Shown in pieces: positions 49,555 through 58,844 of a stretch of 64,000 nt of DNA. Source of the DNA: JAFAXD01 sp051985675. Its GTDB lineage: Bacteria > Pseudomonadota > Alphaproteobacteria > Rhizobiales > Xanthobacteraceae. A model generated the notes under the pieces. That model did no database searches, was not told where the DNA came from, and saw only the letters and a list, made by a program, of their open reading frames with translations. A program made the translations under genes and the position numbers. Within the stretch, counting starts at the first letter, position 1, and every line of letters starts with the position of its first letter. The stretch covers positions 81,835 to 145,834 of the forward strand of contig JBPYFJ010000153.1 in assembly GCA_051985675.1 (NCBI GenBank), read 5' to 3'.

Positions 49555-50302
49555 GGCCTGTCCCCAGGTAGGCCTCCCGCACCCCCGGATCGGCCGACAC
49601 GGTCGCGTAGTCGCCCTCCGCGAGCACGCGTCCGCGCGTCAGCACTGTGATGCGGTGGGATAGGCTCGCAACCACGCTGAGGTTGTGCTCGACCATCAGC
49701 ACGGTGCGCTTGGTCGCGACCGATTTGATGAGCGCGCTGATGCGTTCGATATCCTCGTGCCCCATGCCGGCCATGGGCTCGTCAAGCAACAACATCTCGG
49801 GGTCGAGCGCCAAGGTGGTTGCGATTTCCAATGCGCGTTTCCGGCCGTACGGAAGCTCCGCGGCGCGCACGTGCGCAAATTCGGTCAGGCCAACATCGCC
49901 GATCAGGGCCAGCGCGGCGTCGTTGAAGCGATCTAGGACCCGCTTGGACCGCCAGAAATCATAAGATGAGCCGCGCTGGCGTTGCAGCGCGATGCGCACG
50001 TTTTCGAGCACGGTCAGGTTGGGAAACACCGCCGAGATCTGGAACGAACGTACGAGCCCGAGCCGGGCGACGTCGGCTGGCGCCATCGTCGTGATGTCGC
50101 GACCGTTGTAGACGATGCGACCGCGCGTCGGATGCAGAAACTTGGTCAGCAGATTGAAGCAGGTGGTCTTGCCGGCGCCGTTCGGACCGATCAACGCGTG
50201 AATCGTCCCGCGCGCGACCTTGAGATCGACTCCGTTGACCGCAACAAAGCCGGCGAACTCTTTGGTCAGGTTTTCGGTCGCGAGGATAACCTCGGCACTC
50301 AT
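49547..50302 (-). CDS. livG: branched-chain amino-acid ABC ATP-binding protein LivG
   Basis: A 251-residue ATPase. Walker A is GPNGAGKTTCFNLLTKFL, the LivG-specific segment is GLVRSFQISAVFPNLTVLEN, and Walker B is LLLDEPMAGMGHEDIERISA. The signature is degenerate: AAELPYGRKRALEIATTLAL has LPYG in place of LSYG/LSGG. The start at 50302 gives MSAEVILATENLTKEFAG. It is the first gene of the liv operon. Confidence 0.92.
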   Translation of the reverse strand: MSAEVILATENLTKEFAGFVAVNGVDLKVARGTIHALIGPNGAGKTTCFNLLTKFLHPTRGRIVYNGRDITTMAPADVARLGLVRSFQISAVFPNLTVLENVRIALQRQRGSSYDFWRSKRVLDRFNDAALALIGDVGLTEFAHVRAAELPYGRKRALEIATTLALDPEMLLLDEPMAGMGHEDIERISALIKSVATKRTVLMVEHNLSVVASLSHRITVLTRGRVLAEGDYATVSADPGVREAYLGTGHA

Positions 50303-50431
50303 GGATGTGCGGCCCTCCCGCCTCACGGTTAGCACGGTAGCAGCGGGCGTGGCGGCGGAAAATGGGGCCGATGGGTAAGACTTGTGTCGGGGTTGCCAGC
50401 CTGCCCGTTTTCAAATCGGCCGCAGGGCTGC

Positions 50432-51346
50432 CTATTTCTTTTGCGGCCGCGGCGGACCCTCAACCGGAGGCAGCGATTTGAGATAAACCGCCATCGCCTC
50501 GCGATCCGTCGCCGGAAGCCGCGACGTGTTGCGGATCACCGCGGTCATGGCGCCGCCAACCGAGTCGCCGTCTGGGGTTTGACCGGTCTCGAGCAGATAG
50601 GCGATGTCCTTCTCGGAATAATCGGCCAAGCCCTTCTGCGTAATGTTGGGAACCCAGCCTTTGCCCTCAAGGTCCGGCCCGCCGGCGAAGCGCTTTCCGG
50701 TCTCGATCCCGCCCAGGACATTGCGCGGGCTGTGGCACTCGGCGCAGTGCCCCGGGCCGTTTACGAGATAAGCGCCGCGGTTCCACTGCGCCGATTTGGA
50801 CGGATCTGGTCGAAACGGCTGGCCGTCGAGAAACAGGAACTTCCACCCGCCGAGCAAGCGCCGCCAGCTGAACGGAAACGGCACCTGATGCGGCGGTGCC
50901 TTGCCGGTCACGGCGGGCAGGGTGTGCAAATAGGCGAACAGGTCACGCGCGTCGTTAAGCGCGATCCGCTGGTAGGACGTATATGGAAACGCCGGGTAGA
51001 AGTGCTGGCCGTCGGGCGATGTGCCTTTCCACAGCGCCGTTACGAAATCGGTTTCATTCCAACGGCCGATGCCGGCGTCGCGATCGGGCGAAATGTTTGG
51101 CGCATAGAACGTGCCGAACGGCGAGCCCAGCGCGAGCCCTCCACCCAAACGCGTGGGTTCTTGCTGCCGGACGCTGGCATGACAGGATGCGCAGCCGCCG
51201 GCATAGAACATCACCTTACCGTTCGCGAGATCGGGCATGTACGGTGGCAGCGCGCTCGCCGGCACCGTTGCGGGCGCGGTGATGATCCAAAACGCGACCA
51301 CCCCCAAGACGACAACGCTCGCCGCCGCGATCAGAAGCTTGCGCAA
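50432..51346 (-). CDS. membrane-anchored dihaem cytochrome c
   Basis: A 304-residue protein with an N-terminal helix (LLIAAASVVVLGVVAFWIIT) serving as anchor or signal, and two haem-binding motifs, CASCH in the first domain and CAECH in the second. Axial Met candidates lie in the C-terminal half of each domain. The pattern resembles the cytochrome subunits of membrane alcohol/aldehyde or isoquinoline-type dehydrogenases, which pass electrons from a molybdenum or PQQ enzyme to the chain. A CoxL-like molybdenum enzyme gene lies 1.3 kb away on the same strand and is a candidate partner. Confidence 0.85.
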   Translation of the reverse strand: MRKLLIAAASVVVLGVVAFWIITAPATVPASALPPYMPDLANGKVMFYAGGCASCHASVRQQEPTRLGGGLALGSPFGTFYAPNISPDRDAGIGRWNETDFVTALWKGTSPDGQHFYPAFPYTSYQRIALNDARDLFAYLHTLPAVTGKAPPHQVPFPFSWRRLLGGWKFLFLDGQPFRPDPSKSAQWNRGAYLVNGPGHCAECHSPRNVLGGIETGKRFAGGPDLEGKGWVPNITQKGLADYSEKDIAYLLETGQTPDGDSVGGAMTAVIRNTSRLPATDREAMAVYLKSLPPVEGPPRPQKK

Positions 51347-51459
51347 GAGTGACGTCCTCCCTCCGAGCTAACACCGAGAGTCGCGGAATATCGTGACAAG
51401 TGCGGGGTTTGGCAGACTGTCGCCAGACTTTCGCTTCGGCTCAACGGAAGGAGACTCCC

Positions 51460-51896
51460 ATGGACGCCATCTTATTCCGCATCGGCATTACAGGTCTTGC
51501 CCTCGCAATGACCCTCGGCCACGCGGGTAATGTGAGCGCCGAAACGTTGACCTACAAGGTGGCCCTCAAGAGTGCCAGCGAGGTTCCACCCAATGCGAGC
51601 AGCGGTTCAGGCACGGCCGACGTCACCTACGACACGCAGAGCAAGAAACTCAGCTGGAAGGTCTCATACTCGGGGCTGACCGGCCCGGCGACCGTGGCGC
51701 ATTTTCACGGTCCCGCAGAGCCGGGCAAGAACGCCGGCGTCATGATTCCGATTCAGAACATCGCTACAAGTCCGGCGGAAGGGTCGGCGACACTCACCGA
51801 TGCCAGGCCGCCGACCTGATGGCCGGCCGCCTCTACGTCAACGTACACACGGCCGCCAATCCGGGCGGCGAAATTCGCGGTCAAGTGACGAAATAA
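51460..51896 (+). pseudogene. CHRD-domain exported protein, frameshifted
   Basis: The start at 51460 (GGAAGGAG upstream) gives a signal peptide (IGITGLALAMTLGHAGNVSA) and most of a CHRD domain (ALKSASEVPPNASSGSGTAD, then VAHFHGPAEPGKNAGVMIPI). The frame ends at 51819 with LTDARPPT. The missing end continues in the next frame: AADLMAGRLYVNVHTAANPG then GEIRGQVTK and a stop at 51894-51896. Restoring one C at the GCCAGGCC near 51805 gives an uninterrupted 145-residue protein. It is either a real frameshift or a sequencing error. Confidence 0.85.
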
Positions 51897-51910
51897 TCGC
51901 CGCATAGCTC

Positions 51911-51941
51911 ACAAAAAAAACTGCCGGACCATGTCCGGCGG
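51911..51941 (-). terminator. rho-independent terminator of the cytochrome c' gene
   Basis: On the minus strand GCCGGAC-ATG-GTCCGGC forms a 7-bp perfect stem (51923-51939), followed by AG and eight T (51913-51920). It lies 22 bp after the stop of the minus-strand gene at 51963. This is the clearest intrinsic terminator in the window. Confidence 0.85.
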
Positions 51942-51962
51942 CCAAAGTCAGCTCGATCAAGA

Positions 51963-52427
51963 TCAGTTGGCGCGCAGCCGATAGGTCTCGTGGCACGCGT
52001 CGCACGCCTTCGAGACGTCCGCGAAGGCGCCCTTGAGTGAGTCGAGATTTTTCACGTTGCCACGAACTGACGTGACAACCTTTACCACGTCGGCATTCTT
52101 GGCTTCGAAATCGGCCTTGTTCTCCCAAACCTTGGGCGACGCACTGTACTTGTCCTCAGGCGGCGCGCTGGTCTTGGCACCAGGCTTGGCATTGTCAGGG
52201 TAGAGGCTTGTGAACGTCTTGGCCGACGTCAGGAGTTGAGCGAACGCGGCGTCAACTTTGGCCTGGTCGTAAGGTGCCTGTCCCCGCACCATCCGGTTAA
52301 GATCGCCATAGAAGGCTTTCCCGTTCAACGTCATCAATTCCTTGCGCGCCGCGATCGGGTCGGACTGCGCAAGCGCAGCCACAAGCCCAACCGCGAGCAG
52401 AGATGCGACGATTGCGGTGCGGGTCAT
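51963..52427 (-). CDS. cytochrome c' family protein
   Basis: A 154-residue periplasmic cytochrome of the c'/c556 four-helix type. The signal peptide is MTRTAIVASLLAVGLVAALA. The haem motif is at the C-terminus, CDACHETYRLRAN, as the family requires; the helix before it is ADVSKACDACH. An early axial-ligand Met is at RKELMTLNGKAFYGDL. Cytochromes c' bind NO or CO or act in electron transfer. The start is ATG 52427; the longer frame to 52481 adds non-signal sequence. An intrinsic terminator follows. Confidence 0.85.
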   Translation of the reverse strand: MTRTAIVASLLAVGLVAALAQSDPIAARKELMTLNGKAFYGDLNRMVRGQAPYDQAKVDAAFAQLLTSAKTFTSLYPDNAKPGAKTSAPPEDKYSASPKVWENKADFEAKNADVVKVVTSVRGNVKNLDSLKGAFADVSKACDACHETYRLRAN

Positions 52428-52641
52428 TGCTTCTCCCTTTGGTTTCATACCGAGCATGGTGATTGTGACAAAACGTGGCACCGAGTCCAGATTCTCAACG
52501 GATGCAGGAAATTCCCCAAGCTCTGCGGGTGCTCATGGTGACTGACCCCAGGTAAAACACCAATCTAACGACGCTATTCCAGGCACGCCTCGCCGATCAC
52601 GCCGTTCGCCCCGGCCGCAGGCTACGCCCCTGCCGGCGCGC

Positions 52642-54942
52642 TCACAGCGTGTGCAGGCGCATTCCCTCGTGAATTGCCGCCCACACCCGCTCGGGCGTCG
52701 CCGGCATGTCGATGTGACGGATGCGATAAGCGCGCCAGAGCGCATCGGCGACGGCATTCATAACCGCCGGGGCCGCGCCGATCGTGCCGGCCTCCCCGGC
52801 TCCCTTCACGCCGAGGATGTTGACCGTGCAGGGGATGTTGCGGGTCTCGAAATGGAACGCCGGTGCATCGTCGGCGCGCGGCAGCGCATAGTCCATCAGC
52901 GAGGCGGTCACCAGCTGGCCCGAGTCCTTGTCGTAGACGGTGCGCTCCATCAGGGCTTGGCCGATGCCCTGCACGGCGCCGCCCACGACCTGACCTTCCA
53001 GCAACAGCGGATTGATGGTGACGCCGAAATCATCGACGACGACATAGCTCACGATTTCTATCTGTCCTGTCAGGGGATCGATTTCGACTTCGACCAAATG
53101 CGTTCCGTTCGGAAACGTCGGTTGCGGCGTCCAGGCGTCCTCAGCCGTAAGCTGGTCGGGTTTTCCGCGCGCGGCGAGCTCGCTGAAACTGACTGTGCGA
53201 TCGGTCCCGACCACGCGCACGCGGCCATCGGCTATTTCGAGGTCGCTGGCACCGGCTTCAAGGGCATCGGCAGCGAGCTTCTTGAGGTTGTCGGCAAGTT
53301 TCTTGGCGGCGACCGACACCGAGGCGCCGCCCGCGGGAATCGAGCTTGAGCCCCCGGTCCCGAAGCCCGACGCAATCGAGTCAGTATCGCCCTGCACGAT
53401 GCTTACGCGATCGGGCGGCAGATCCAGATGTTCGGCGATCAACTGCGCGTAGGCGGTCTGATGGCCCTGCCCTGTCGACTGCGAGCCAATCACCACCTTG
53501 GCGTTGCCGTCACGCTCGAGCCGCACGACCGCGAGCTGTGGACCGGCGCCGCCGCAGACTTCGATGTAGGTTGCAAGCCCGATACCCCGCAGCTTGTTGC
53601 GCCGGCGCGCTTGCGCCCAGCGCTTGCGAAAGCCCTTCCAGTCGCCGACCTCTTGCGCGCGCGCCATGTGTGCGGCGAACTCGCCCGAATCGTAGACCTT
53701 CTCGGTCGGGGTTGCGTAGGGCATCTGGCTGGGCTTGATGAAATTCTTCTTGCGCAGCGCATCGGGCTCGACGCCGAGATCGCGCGCCGCCACGTCGACC
53801 AGCCGCTCGAGCACGTAGGATGCCTCCGGCCGCCCTGCGCCCCGATACGCGTCGACCGGCAGCGTGTTTGTATAGGCGGCCCGCACGCGCGCGTAACAGG
53901 TCGGAAAATCGTAGACCCCGGGCAGCATGCCGGCGCCCCCGTAGGGGATGTAGGGCGCAAACGCCGACAAATAACCGCCCATGTCGGCAACCGTGTCCAC
54001 CCGCAGCGCCAGGAATTTGTTGTTGGCGTCGAGCGCGAGTTCCGCGGTGGTGACGTTGTCGCGGCCCTGCGCGTCGCAAAGGAAATGCTCGGTGCGCTCG
54101 GCGACCCAGGTGACGGGACGCCTGAGCGTCCTGGCGGCGACCGCGACCAGCGCATATTCGCGATACGGAAACAGCTTGGTGCCAAACCCGCCGCCGGTAT
54201 CCGGCGTGATCACCCGCATCTTCTCGACCGGGATATTCAGGATCATCTTGCACAGCACGTCCCTGATGCGGTGGGGGCCCTGGCTGCCCAGCGTGAGCGT
54301 GAGCCGATCCTTGGCCTCGTCGTATTCCGCCACGGCTGCCCGGGTATCGAGATAGTTGGTGACGAGACGTTGATTGACGATGGTCAGGGACACGGTCTTG
54401 GCGGCTTTGCCAAAGGCCGCGTCGGTCTTCTCCTTGTCGCCGATCGATTTCTCGAACGCCAAGTTGCCGGGACGATCCGGCCACACTAGCGGCGCGCCCG
54501 GCGCGAGCGCGGCGACCGCGTCGACCACCGCCGGCCGCGCCGTCCAGTCAACAACGATTGCCTCTGCCGCGTCCTTGGCCTGCGCCGGGGTGTCGGCCAC
54601 CACGAATGCGATGGCGTCGCCGACGTGATGCACGGCATCGCGCGCCAAGATCTCATAGGGTGGCACCGGGATGTTCAGGTCCGGAATTCCAAACATCATC
54701 GGTAGTTTGCCGAGGCTGGCGGTGTCCTGGCCAGTCAGGATCAGGCGCACGCCCGGCAGGCCACGCGCCTTGCTCACATCGGCGATGCGAAATTCCGCAT
54801 TGGCATGGGGCGAGCGCAGCACCACCGCGTGCAGCGTGCCGGCCGGCATGTGGTCCGACGTATAGCGCCCCGCGCCGCGCAACAGCGGATCGTCTTCCAT
54901 GCGGGGGACGCTCTGAGAAATGCCAAACTTCACCTGGTTCAT
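52642..54942 (-). CDS. xanthine-dehydrogenase-family molybdopterin-binding subunit, CoxL form II-like
   Basis: A 766-residue large subunit of a molybdenum hydroxylase. The active-site loop is AYRGAGRPEASYVLERLVD, the form II signature (true CO dehydrogenase form I has AYRCSFR). The catalytic Glu is in VKGAGEAGTIGAAP about 50 residues from the end. Other cofactor motifs are TPDTGGGFGTKLFPYRE and GSQSTGQGHQTAYAQLIAEH. The FAD (CoxM) and 2Fe-2S (CoxS) subunits normally encoded beside it are absent. The start at 54942 (MNQVKFGISQSVPR) is preferred over 54960. The substrate is unknown. Confidence 0.9.
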   Translation of the reverse strand: MNQVKFGISQSVPRMEDDPLLRGAGRYTSDHMPAGTLHAVVLRSPHANAEFRIADVSKARGLPGVRLILTGQDTASLGKLPMMFGIPDLNIPVPPYEILARDAVHHVGDAIAFVVADTPAQAKDAAEAIVVDWTARPAVVDAVAALAPGAPLVWPDRPGNLAFEKSIGDKEKTDAAFGKAAKTVSLTIVNQRLVTNYLDTRAAVAEYDEAKDRLTLTLGSQGPHRIRDVLCKMILNIPVEKMRVITPDTGGGFGTKLFPYREYALVAVAARTLRRPVTWVAERTEHFLCDAQGRDNVTTAELALDANNKFLALRVDTVADMGGYLSAFAPYIPYGGAGMLPGVYDFPTCYARVRAAYTNTLPVDAYRGAGRPEASYVLERLVDVAARDLGVEPDALRKKNFIKPSQMPYATPTEKVYDSGEFAAHMARAQEVGDWKGFRKRWAQARRRNKLRGIGLATYIEVCGGAGPQLAVVRLERDGNAKVVIGSQSTGQGHQTAYAQLIAEHLDLPPDRVSIVQGDTDSIASGFGTGGSSSIPAGGASVSVAAKKLADNLKKLAADALEAGASDLEIADGRVRVVGTDRTVSFSELAARGKPDQLTAEDAWTPQPTFPNGTHLVEVEIDPLTGQIEIVSYVVVDDFGVTINPLLLEGQVVGGAVQGIGQALMERTVYDKDSGQLVTASLMDYALPRADDAPAFHFETRNIPCTVNILGVKGAGEAGTIGAAPAVMNAVADALWRAYRIRHIDMPATPERVWAAIHEGMRLHTL

Positions 54943-55039
54943 CTGCCTGACTGACCTCAATGATGCGGTTACGGGTGCCGGCTGCGACCTGTTGCGGAAC
55001 CTCGGTTAGGCGTCAACTCGCCGCGCAACTTCAACGGCC

Positions 55040-55615
55040 TCATATCCCGGATACGAGGCGCGCCATGATGACAATGGTCGTGACTTGCATCAGGCCTTGC
55101 GCGGCAACCGCATAGAAAAAGTTGCGCATCACACGCCCGATCTTCTCATGATCAGGCACCGCCTTCTGCAGCTGGAAACACACCCAGAGATTGGTGGGCA
55201 GCAGATAGCCGGTCCCCAGGACCGTCATCAGCGCGACGAGCACCAGCGCCGCCGCGATCCAACCGTATTCCGGCCACGGAAGCCCGGTGAAGCCGAGGTC
55301 CTTGGCCAGAAACCAGCCCGTGGTGCCCGTGATGATCGCCAGCGTCGGCATCAGAAACAACGTTCTGGGTACCAGGCGCGTGATCACCTCGCGGCGCGCA
55401 GCGAGCGGGATGCGCCGCAGAACCGGCCCGACAATAAACCCCATGAACAGATCAATGCCGGTCCACATCACGCCGGACATGACATGTACAAAATTGAGAA
55501 ACCAGCGATCGTGGCTGGCGATCGCCGCGACCATGACGAGAAGCGCGAGGCCGGCGTAGTAGAGGTAGTGCCAGCGAATGATGCGGCTTGGTGCGCCGGC
55601 CGCAATAGTGACCAA
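55040..55615 (-). CDS. integral membrane protein, DUF2269/PuuD-like
   Basis: A 191-residue protein with five or six helices. It begins TIAAGAPSRIIRWHYLYYAG after the initiator, then NFVHVMSGVMWTGIDLFMGF and GTGYLLPTNLWVCFQLQKA. Conserved His residues in membrane helices (FVHVMSG, RWHYLYY) recall CopD/PuuD-type haem-membrane proteins. The start is inferred to be TTG at 55615 because GGAGG lies five bases upstream; the longer frame to 55693 overlaps the efflux gene and is non-coding. It lies 16 bp downstream of the RND permease gene on the same strand. Confidence 0.7.
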   Translation of the reverse strand: MVTIAAGAPSRIIRWHYLYYAGLALLVMVAAIASHDRWFLNFVHVMSGVMWTGIDLFMGFIVGPVLRRIPLAARREVITRLVPRTLFLMPTLAIITGTTGWFLAKDLGFTGLPWPEYGWIAAALVLVALMTVLGTGYLLPTNLWVCFQLQKAVPDHEKIGRVMRNFFYAVAAQGLMQVTTIVIMARLVSGI

Positions 55616-55631
55616 TGTCGCCTCCGTGGCG

Positions 55632-58600
55632 CTATTCCGCCGCCTGGGTCGAAGCCGCTGATGCTTGCGGCCGCCTTCCACCGCGCAACGCAAGCCGCCG
55701 GCACAGCACGTAGAACACCGGCGTGAATATTAGGCCAAACAGGGTGACCCCGATCATGCCCGAGAACACAGTGGTGCCCAGCGTCCGGCGCAGTTCAGAT
55801 CCCGCGCCGATCGCCCAGACCAGCGGAACCACGCCGAAGATGAACGCAAGCGAGGTCATCAGGATTGGCCGAAAGCGCAGATGCGCCGCTTCGACCGCAG
55901 CCGCGAATCGATCGCGCCCCCGATCTTCCAGCTGGCGTGCGAACTCGACGATCAGGATTGCATTCTTTGCCGCCAGTGCGATCAGCACCACGAAGCCGAC
56001 CTGGGTCAGAATGTTGTTATCCTGCCCGCGCAGCAGCACGCCGATGATCGCAGATACGAGGCACATCGGCACAATCAGCACGACAGCAAGCGGCAGCGTG
56101 AGGCTTTCGAATTGCGCGGCCAGAACCAGGAATACGAACACCACACCAAGCCCGAACGCGAACGCCGCCGTGCTGCCGGCACGGATCTCCTGGAATGCGA
56201 GCGTCGTCCACTCGAACTTGAAACCTTCCGGCAGGACCTGCTTGGCGAGGCCCTCCATGATCTCGATCGCCTGACCCTGCGAGAAGCCGGGGGCAGCCTG
56301 GCCGTCGAGCTCGGCTGCCGGATAGATGTTGTAGCGTGGCACCCGGTAGGGTCCCGCGATGTCGCGCACCGTCGTGAACGACCCGAGCGGCACCGTATTG
56401 CCGGCAGAATTGCGCACGCGCAGGTTCAGGACATCCTGTGGATCGAGGCGATAGGGGCTCGCCGCCTGCGCCTGAACCCGGAAGGTTCGCCCGAACAGGT
56501 TGAAGTCGTTGACATACAACGATCCGATGTAGGTCTGCAGGGTGCTGAAAACGTCCGGCACGTTGATGCCAAGGAGCTCGACCTTGGTGCGATCGATCTC
56601 CAGGTAGATCTGCGGCGTCTGGTTCTCAAACAAAGTGAACACTTGAACAAGCCCCGCCGTCTGCGCCGCCTTGCCCATCATCGCGTAGGCGGCGTTCTGC
56701 AGCGCAGCCGGCCCCTTGCCGGCTCGGTCCTCGACCATCATGCGGAAGCCGCCAGCATTGCCGATACCCTGCACGGCGGGTGGCTGCACGACCAGAACGA
56801 GCCCTTCCTGAATCGGCGCAAACTTGCCGAACAATGTGCGCTGGATCGCGTCAGCTGACAGATTGGGATTGCCAGCACGCTTGTCGAACGGATCAAGCAC
56901 GACGAACATCGCCGCAGCGTTGGGGGCGTTGGTAAACGTCGCCCCAGAAAACCCAACTATGTTGATCACGTGATTAACGCCCGGGGTCTTCAAGGCGATA
57001 TCAACCATGCGCCGCACCACCTCGTCCGTGCGCGACAAGGACGCACCAGGGGGAAGCTGCGCCACCCCGATCAGGTAGTTGCGGTCCTGCTGCGGGATAA
57101 AACCCGAAGGTGCGTGCGAGAAAATGTAGCCGCCGGCTGCAATGATCCCGACGTAAAGCACTAGCATGAGACTGGCGATGCGCACGACCCTGCCCGCGAG
57201 CCAGCCATAGCCGTTGGTCGCAGCGGTGAAGCCGCGATTGAACAGGCCGAACGCCCCGTGAACCGGTCGCTCCCACCAGCGGTCGCGGTGTTCCTTATTG
57301 TGCGGTTTGAGCAGCAGCGCGCATAGCGCAGGCGACAGGGTCAACGACACGATCAGCGAAATAACGGTCGCGCCAGCGATCGTCAGCGCGAACTGACGGT
57401 AGAACTGACCGGAGATGCCGGTAATGAACGCGGACGGGATAAACACCGCGCACAGCACCAAAGCGATCGCGACCAGCGCAGCGCCGACCTCGTCCATGCT
57501 GCGGACGGCGGCCTCGCGCGGCGAAAGACCGGCTGCGATATTGCGCTCGACGTTCTCGACCACGACGATCGCATCGTCGACCACAATGCCGATCGCGAGC
57601 ACAATCCCGAATAGGGACAGGTTGTTGATCGAGAATCCGACCATGGCCATCACAAAAAACGTGCCGACGAGCGAAATCGGAATGGCAATGATCGGAATGA
57701 TCGCGGCGCGCCAGGTTTGCAGGAACAGCAGAACGACCAGCACGACCAATATGATCGCCTTCCAGATCGTATCGATCACCGCATTGACCGACTCGGCGAT
57801 GAACTGCGTCGGGTCATAGATGATCTCGTAGGCGATTCCGGGCGGGAAATCCTTGGCCAACAAGGCGCTGGTTTCCCGCACCGACTTGCCGGTTGCCAGC
57901 GCGTTGGAGCCCGGCCGCTGGAACACCGCGACGGCGACCGCGGGCTCGTGATCGAGATAAGAGTTGGTGGAAAAGTCCTGGCCGGTGAGTTCCACCCGCG
58001 CAACGTCGCGCACACGCACGACGGCGTCGGCGGTCTGCTTGACGATGATGTTAGCAAACTCATCCGGATCCGAGAGACGTCCCAGCGTGCGTACCGCTGT
58101 CTGAAATGCAAGCTGACTGGGTACTGGCGGCTGGTTGAGCACCCCGGAAGCGACCTGCACGTTCTGGCCCTGGAGGGCCTGGGTCACATCGAGGGCGGTG
58201 AGGTTGAGCGATTGCAGTTTGTCCGGATCAAGCCAGACCTGCATGGCGTAGTCGCGCGCGCCGAACACCGTGATCGACCCGACGCCGTCGAGGCGGGTGA
58301 GCACGTCCTTGATCTGGATGTTGGCGTAGTTGGTGATGAACAGTGGATCGCGGCTTTTGTCAGGTGAGTAGAGATTCACCACCATCAGAATATCGGGCGA
58401 ACTTTTCGCCACCACGACGCCGATCTGCTGTACCTGCTGCGGCAGTCGCGGGGTCGCGATCGCCACCCGGTTCTGCACTTGCACCTGTGCAATATCGAGA
58501 TTGACGCCAATGTCGAACGTCACCGAAATCGTGAATTTGCCGTCGGCGGTCGAGTTCGAGGAGATGTAGAGCATCTGCTCGACACCATTGATCTGCTGCT

Positions 58601-58802
58601 CGATCGGGGCGACCACCGTATCGGCTACTGTCTCGGCGCTCGCGCCGGGATACTGACCGGTCACGGTGATGACCGGGGGCGCGATCTCCGGATACTGCGC
58701 GACCGGCAAACGCACATACGACACCGCGCCGAGGATCACGAACACGATCGAGACGACGGACGCAAAAATCGGCCGATCGATAAAAAAATGCGAGATCTTC
58801 AT
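55632..58802 (-). CDS. RND multidrug efflux permease (HAE1, AcrB/MexF-like)
   Basis: A 1056-residue inner membrane pump protein starting MKISHFFIDRPIFASVVSIV. It has twelve helices, two large periplasmic loops and the proton-relay Asp pair GIVVDDAIVVVENVERNI in TM4. Porter-domain signature SPDILMVVNLYSPD and the late PLVWAIGAGSELRRTLGTTV then FSGMIGVTLFGLIFTPVFYV are typical of HAE1. With the adaptor gene 42 bp upstream it exports drugs or toxic compounds through an outer membrane channel encoded elsewhere. It has the full family length. Confidence 0.95.
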   Translation of the reverse strand: MKISHFFIDRPIFASVVSIVFVILGAVSYVRLPVAQYPEIAPPVITVTGQYPGASAETVADTVVAPIEQQINGVEQMLYISSNSTADGKFTISVTFDIGVNLDIAQVQVQNRVAIATPRLPQQVQQIGVVVAKSSPDILMVVNLYSPDKSRDPLFITNYANIQIKDVLTRLDGVGSITVFGARDYAMQVWLDPDKLQSLNLTALDVTQALQGQNVQVASGVLNQPPVPSQLAFQTAVRTLGRLSDPDEFANIIVKQTADAVVRVRDVARVELTGQDFSTNSYLDHEPAVAVAVFQRPGSNALATGKSVRETSALLAKDFPPGIAYEIIYDPTQFIAESVNAVIDTIWKAIILVVLVVLLFLQTWRAAIIPIIAIPISLVGTFFVMAMVGFSINNLSLFGIVLAIGIVVDDAIVVVENVERNIAAGLSPREAAVRSMDEVGAALVAIALVLCAVFIPSAFITGISGQFYRQFALTIAGATVISLIVSLTLSPALCALLLKPHNKEHRDRWWERPVHGAFGLFNRGFTAATNGYGWLAGRVVRIASLMLVLYVGIIAAGGYIFSHAPSGFIPQQDRNYLIGVAQLPPGASLSRTDEVVRRMVDIALKTPGVNHVINIVGFSGATFTNAPNAAAMFVVLDPFDKRAGNPNLSADAIQRTLFGKFAPIQEGLVLVVQPPAVQGIGNAGGFRMMVEDRAGKGPAALQNAAYAMMGKAAQTAGLVQVFTLFENQTPQIYLEIDRTKVELLGINVPDVFSTLQTYIGSLYVNDFNLFGRTFRVQAQAASPYRLDPQDVLNLRVRNSAGNTVPLGSFTTVRDIAGPYRVPRYNIYPAAELDGQAAPGFSQGQAIEIMEGLAKQVLPEGFKFEWTTLAFQEIRAGSTAAFAFGLGVVFVFLVLAAQFESLTLPLAVVLIVPMCLVSAIIGVLLRGQDNNILTQVGFVVLIALAAKNAILIVEFARQLEDRGRDRFAAAVEAAHLRFRPILMTSLAFIFGVVPLVWAIGAGSELRRTLGTTVFSGMIGVTLFGLIFTPVFYVLCRRLALRGGRRPQASAASTQAAE

Positions 58803-58844
58803 GCGATCATATCCGCGACCCGGGTTCGATCAGCCGCAGCCGAG

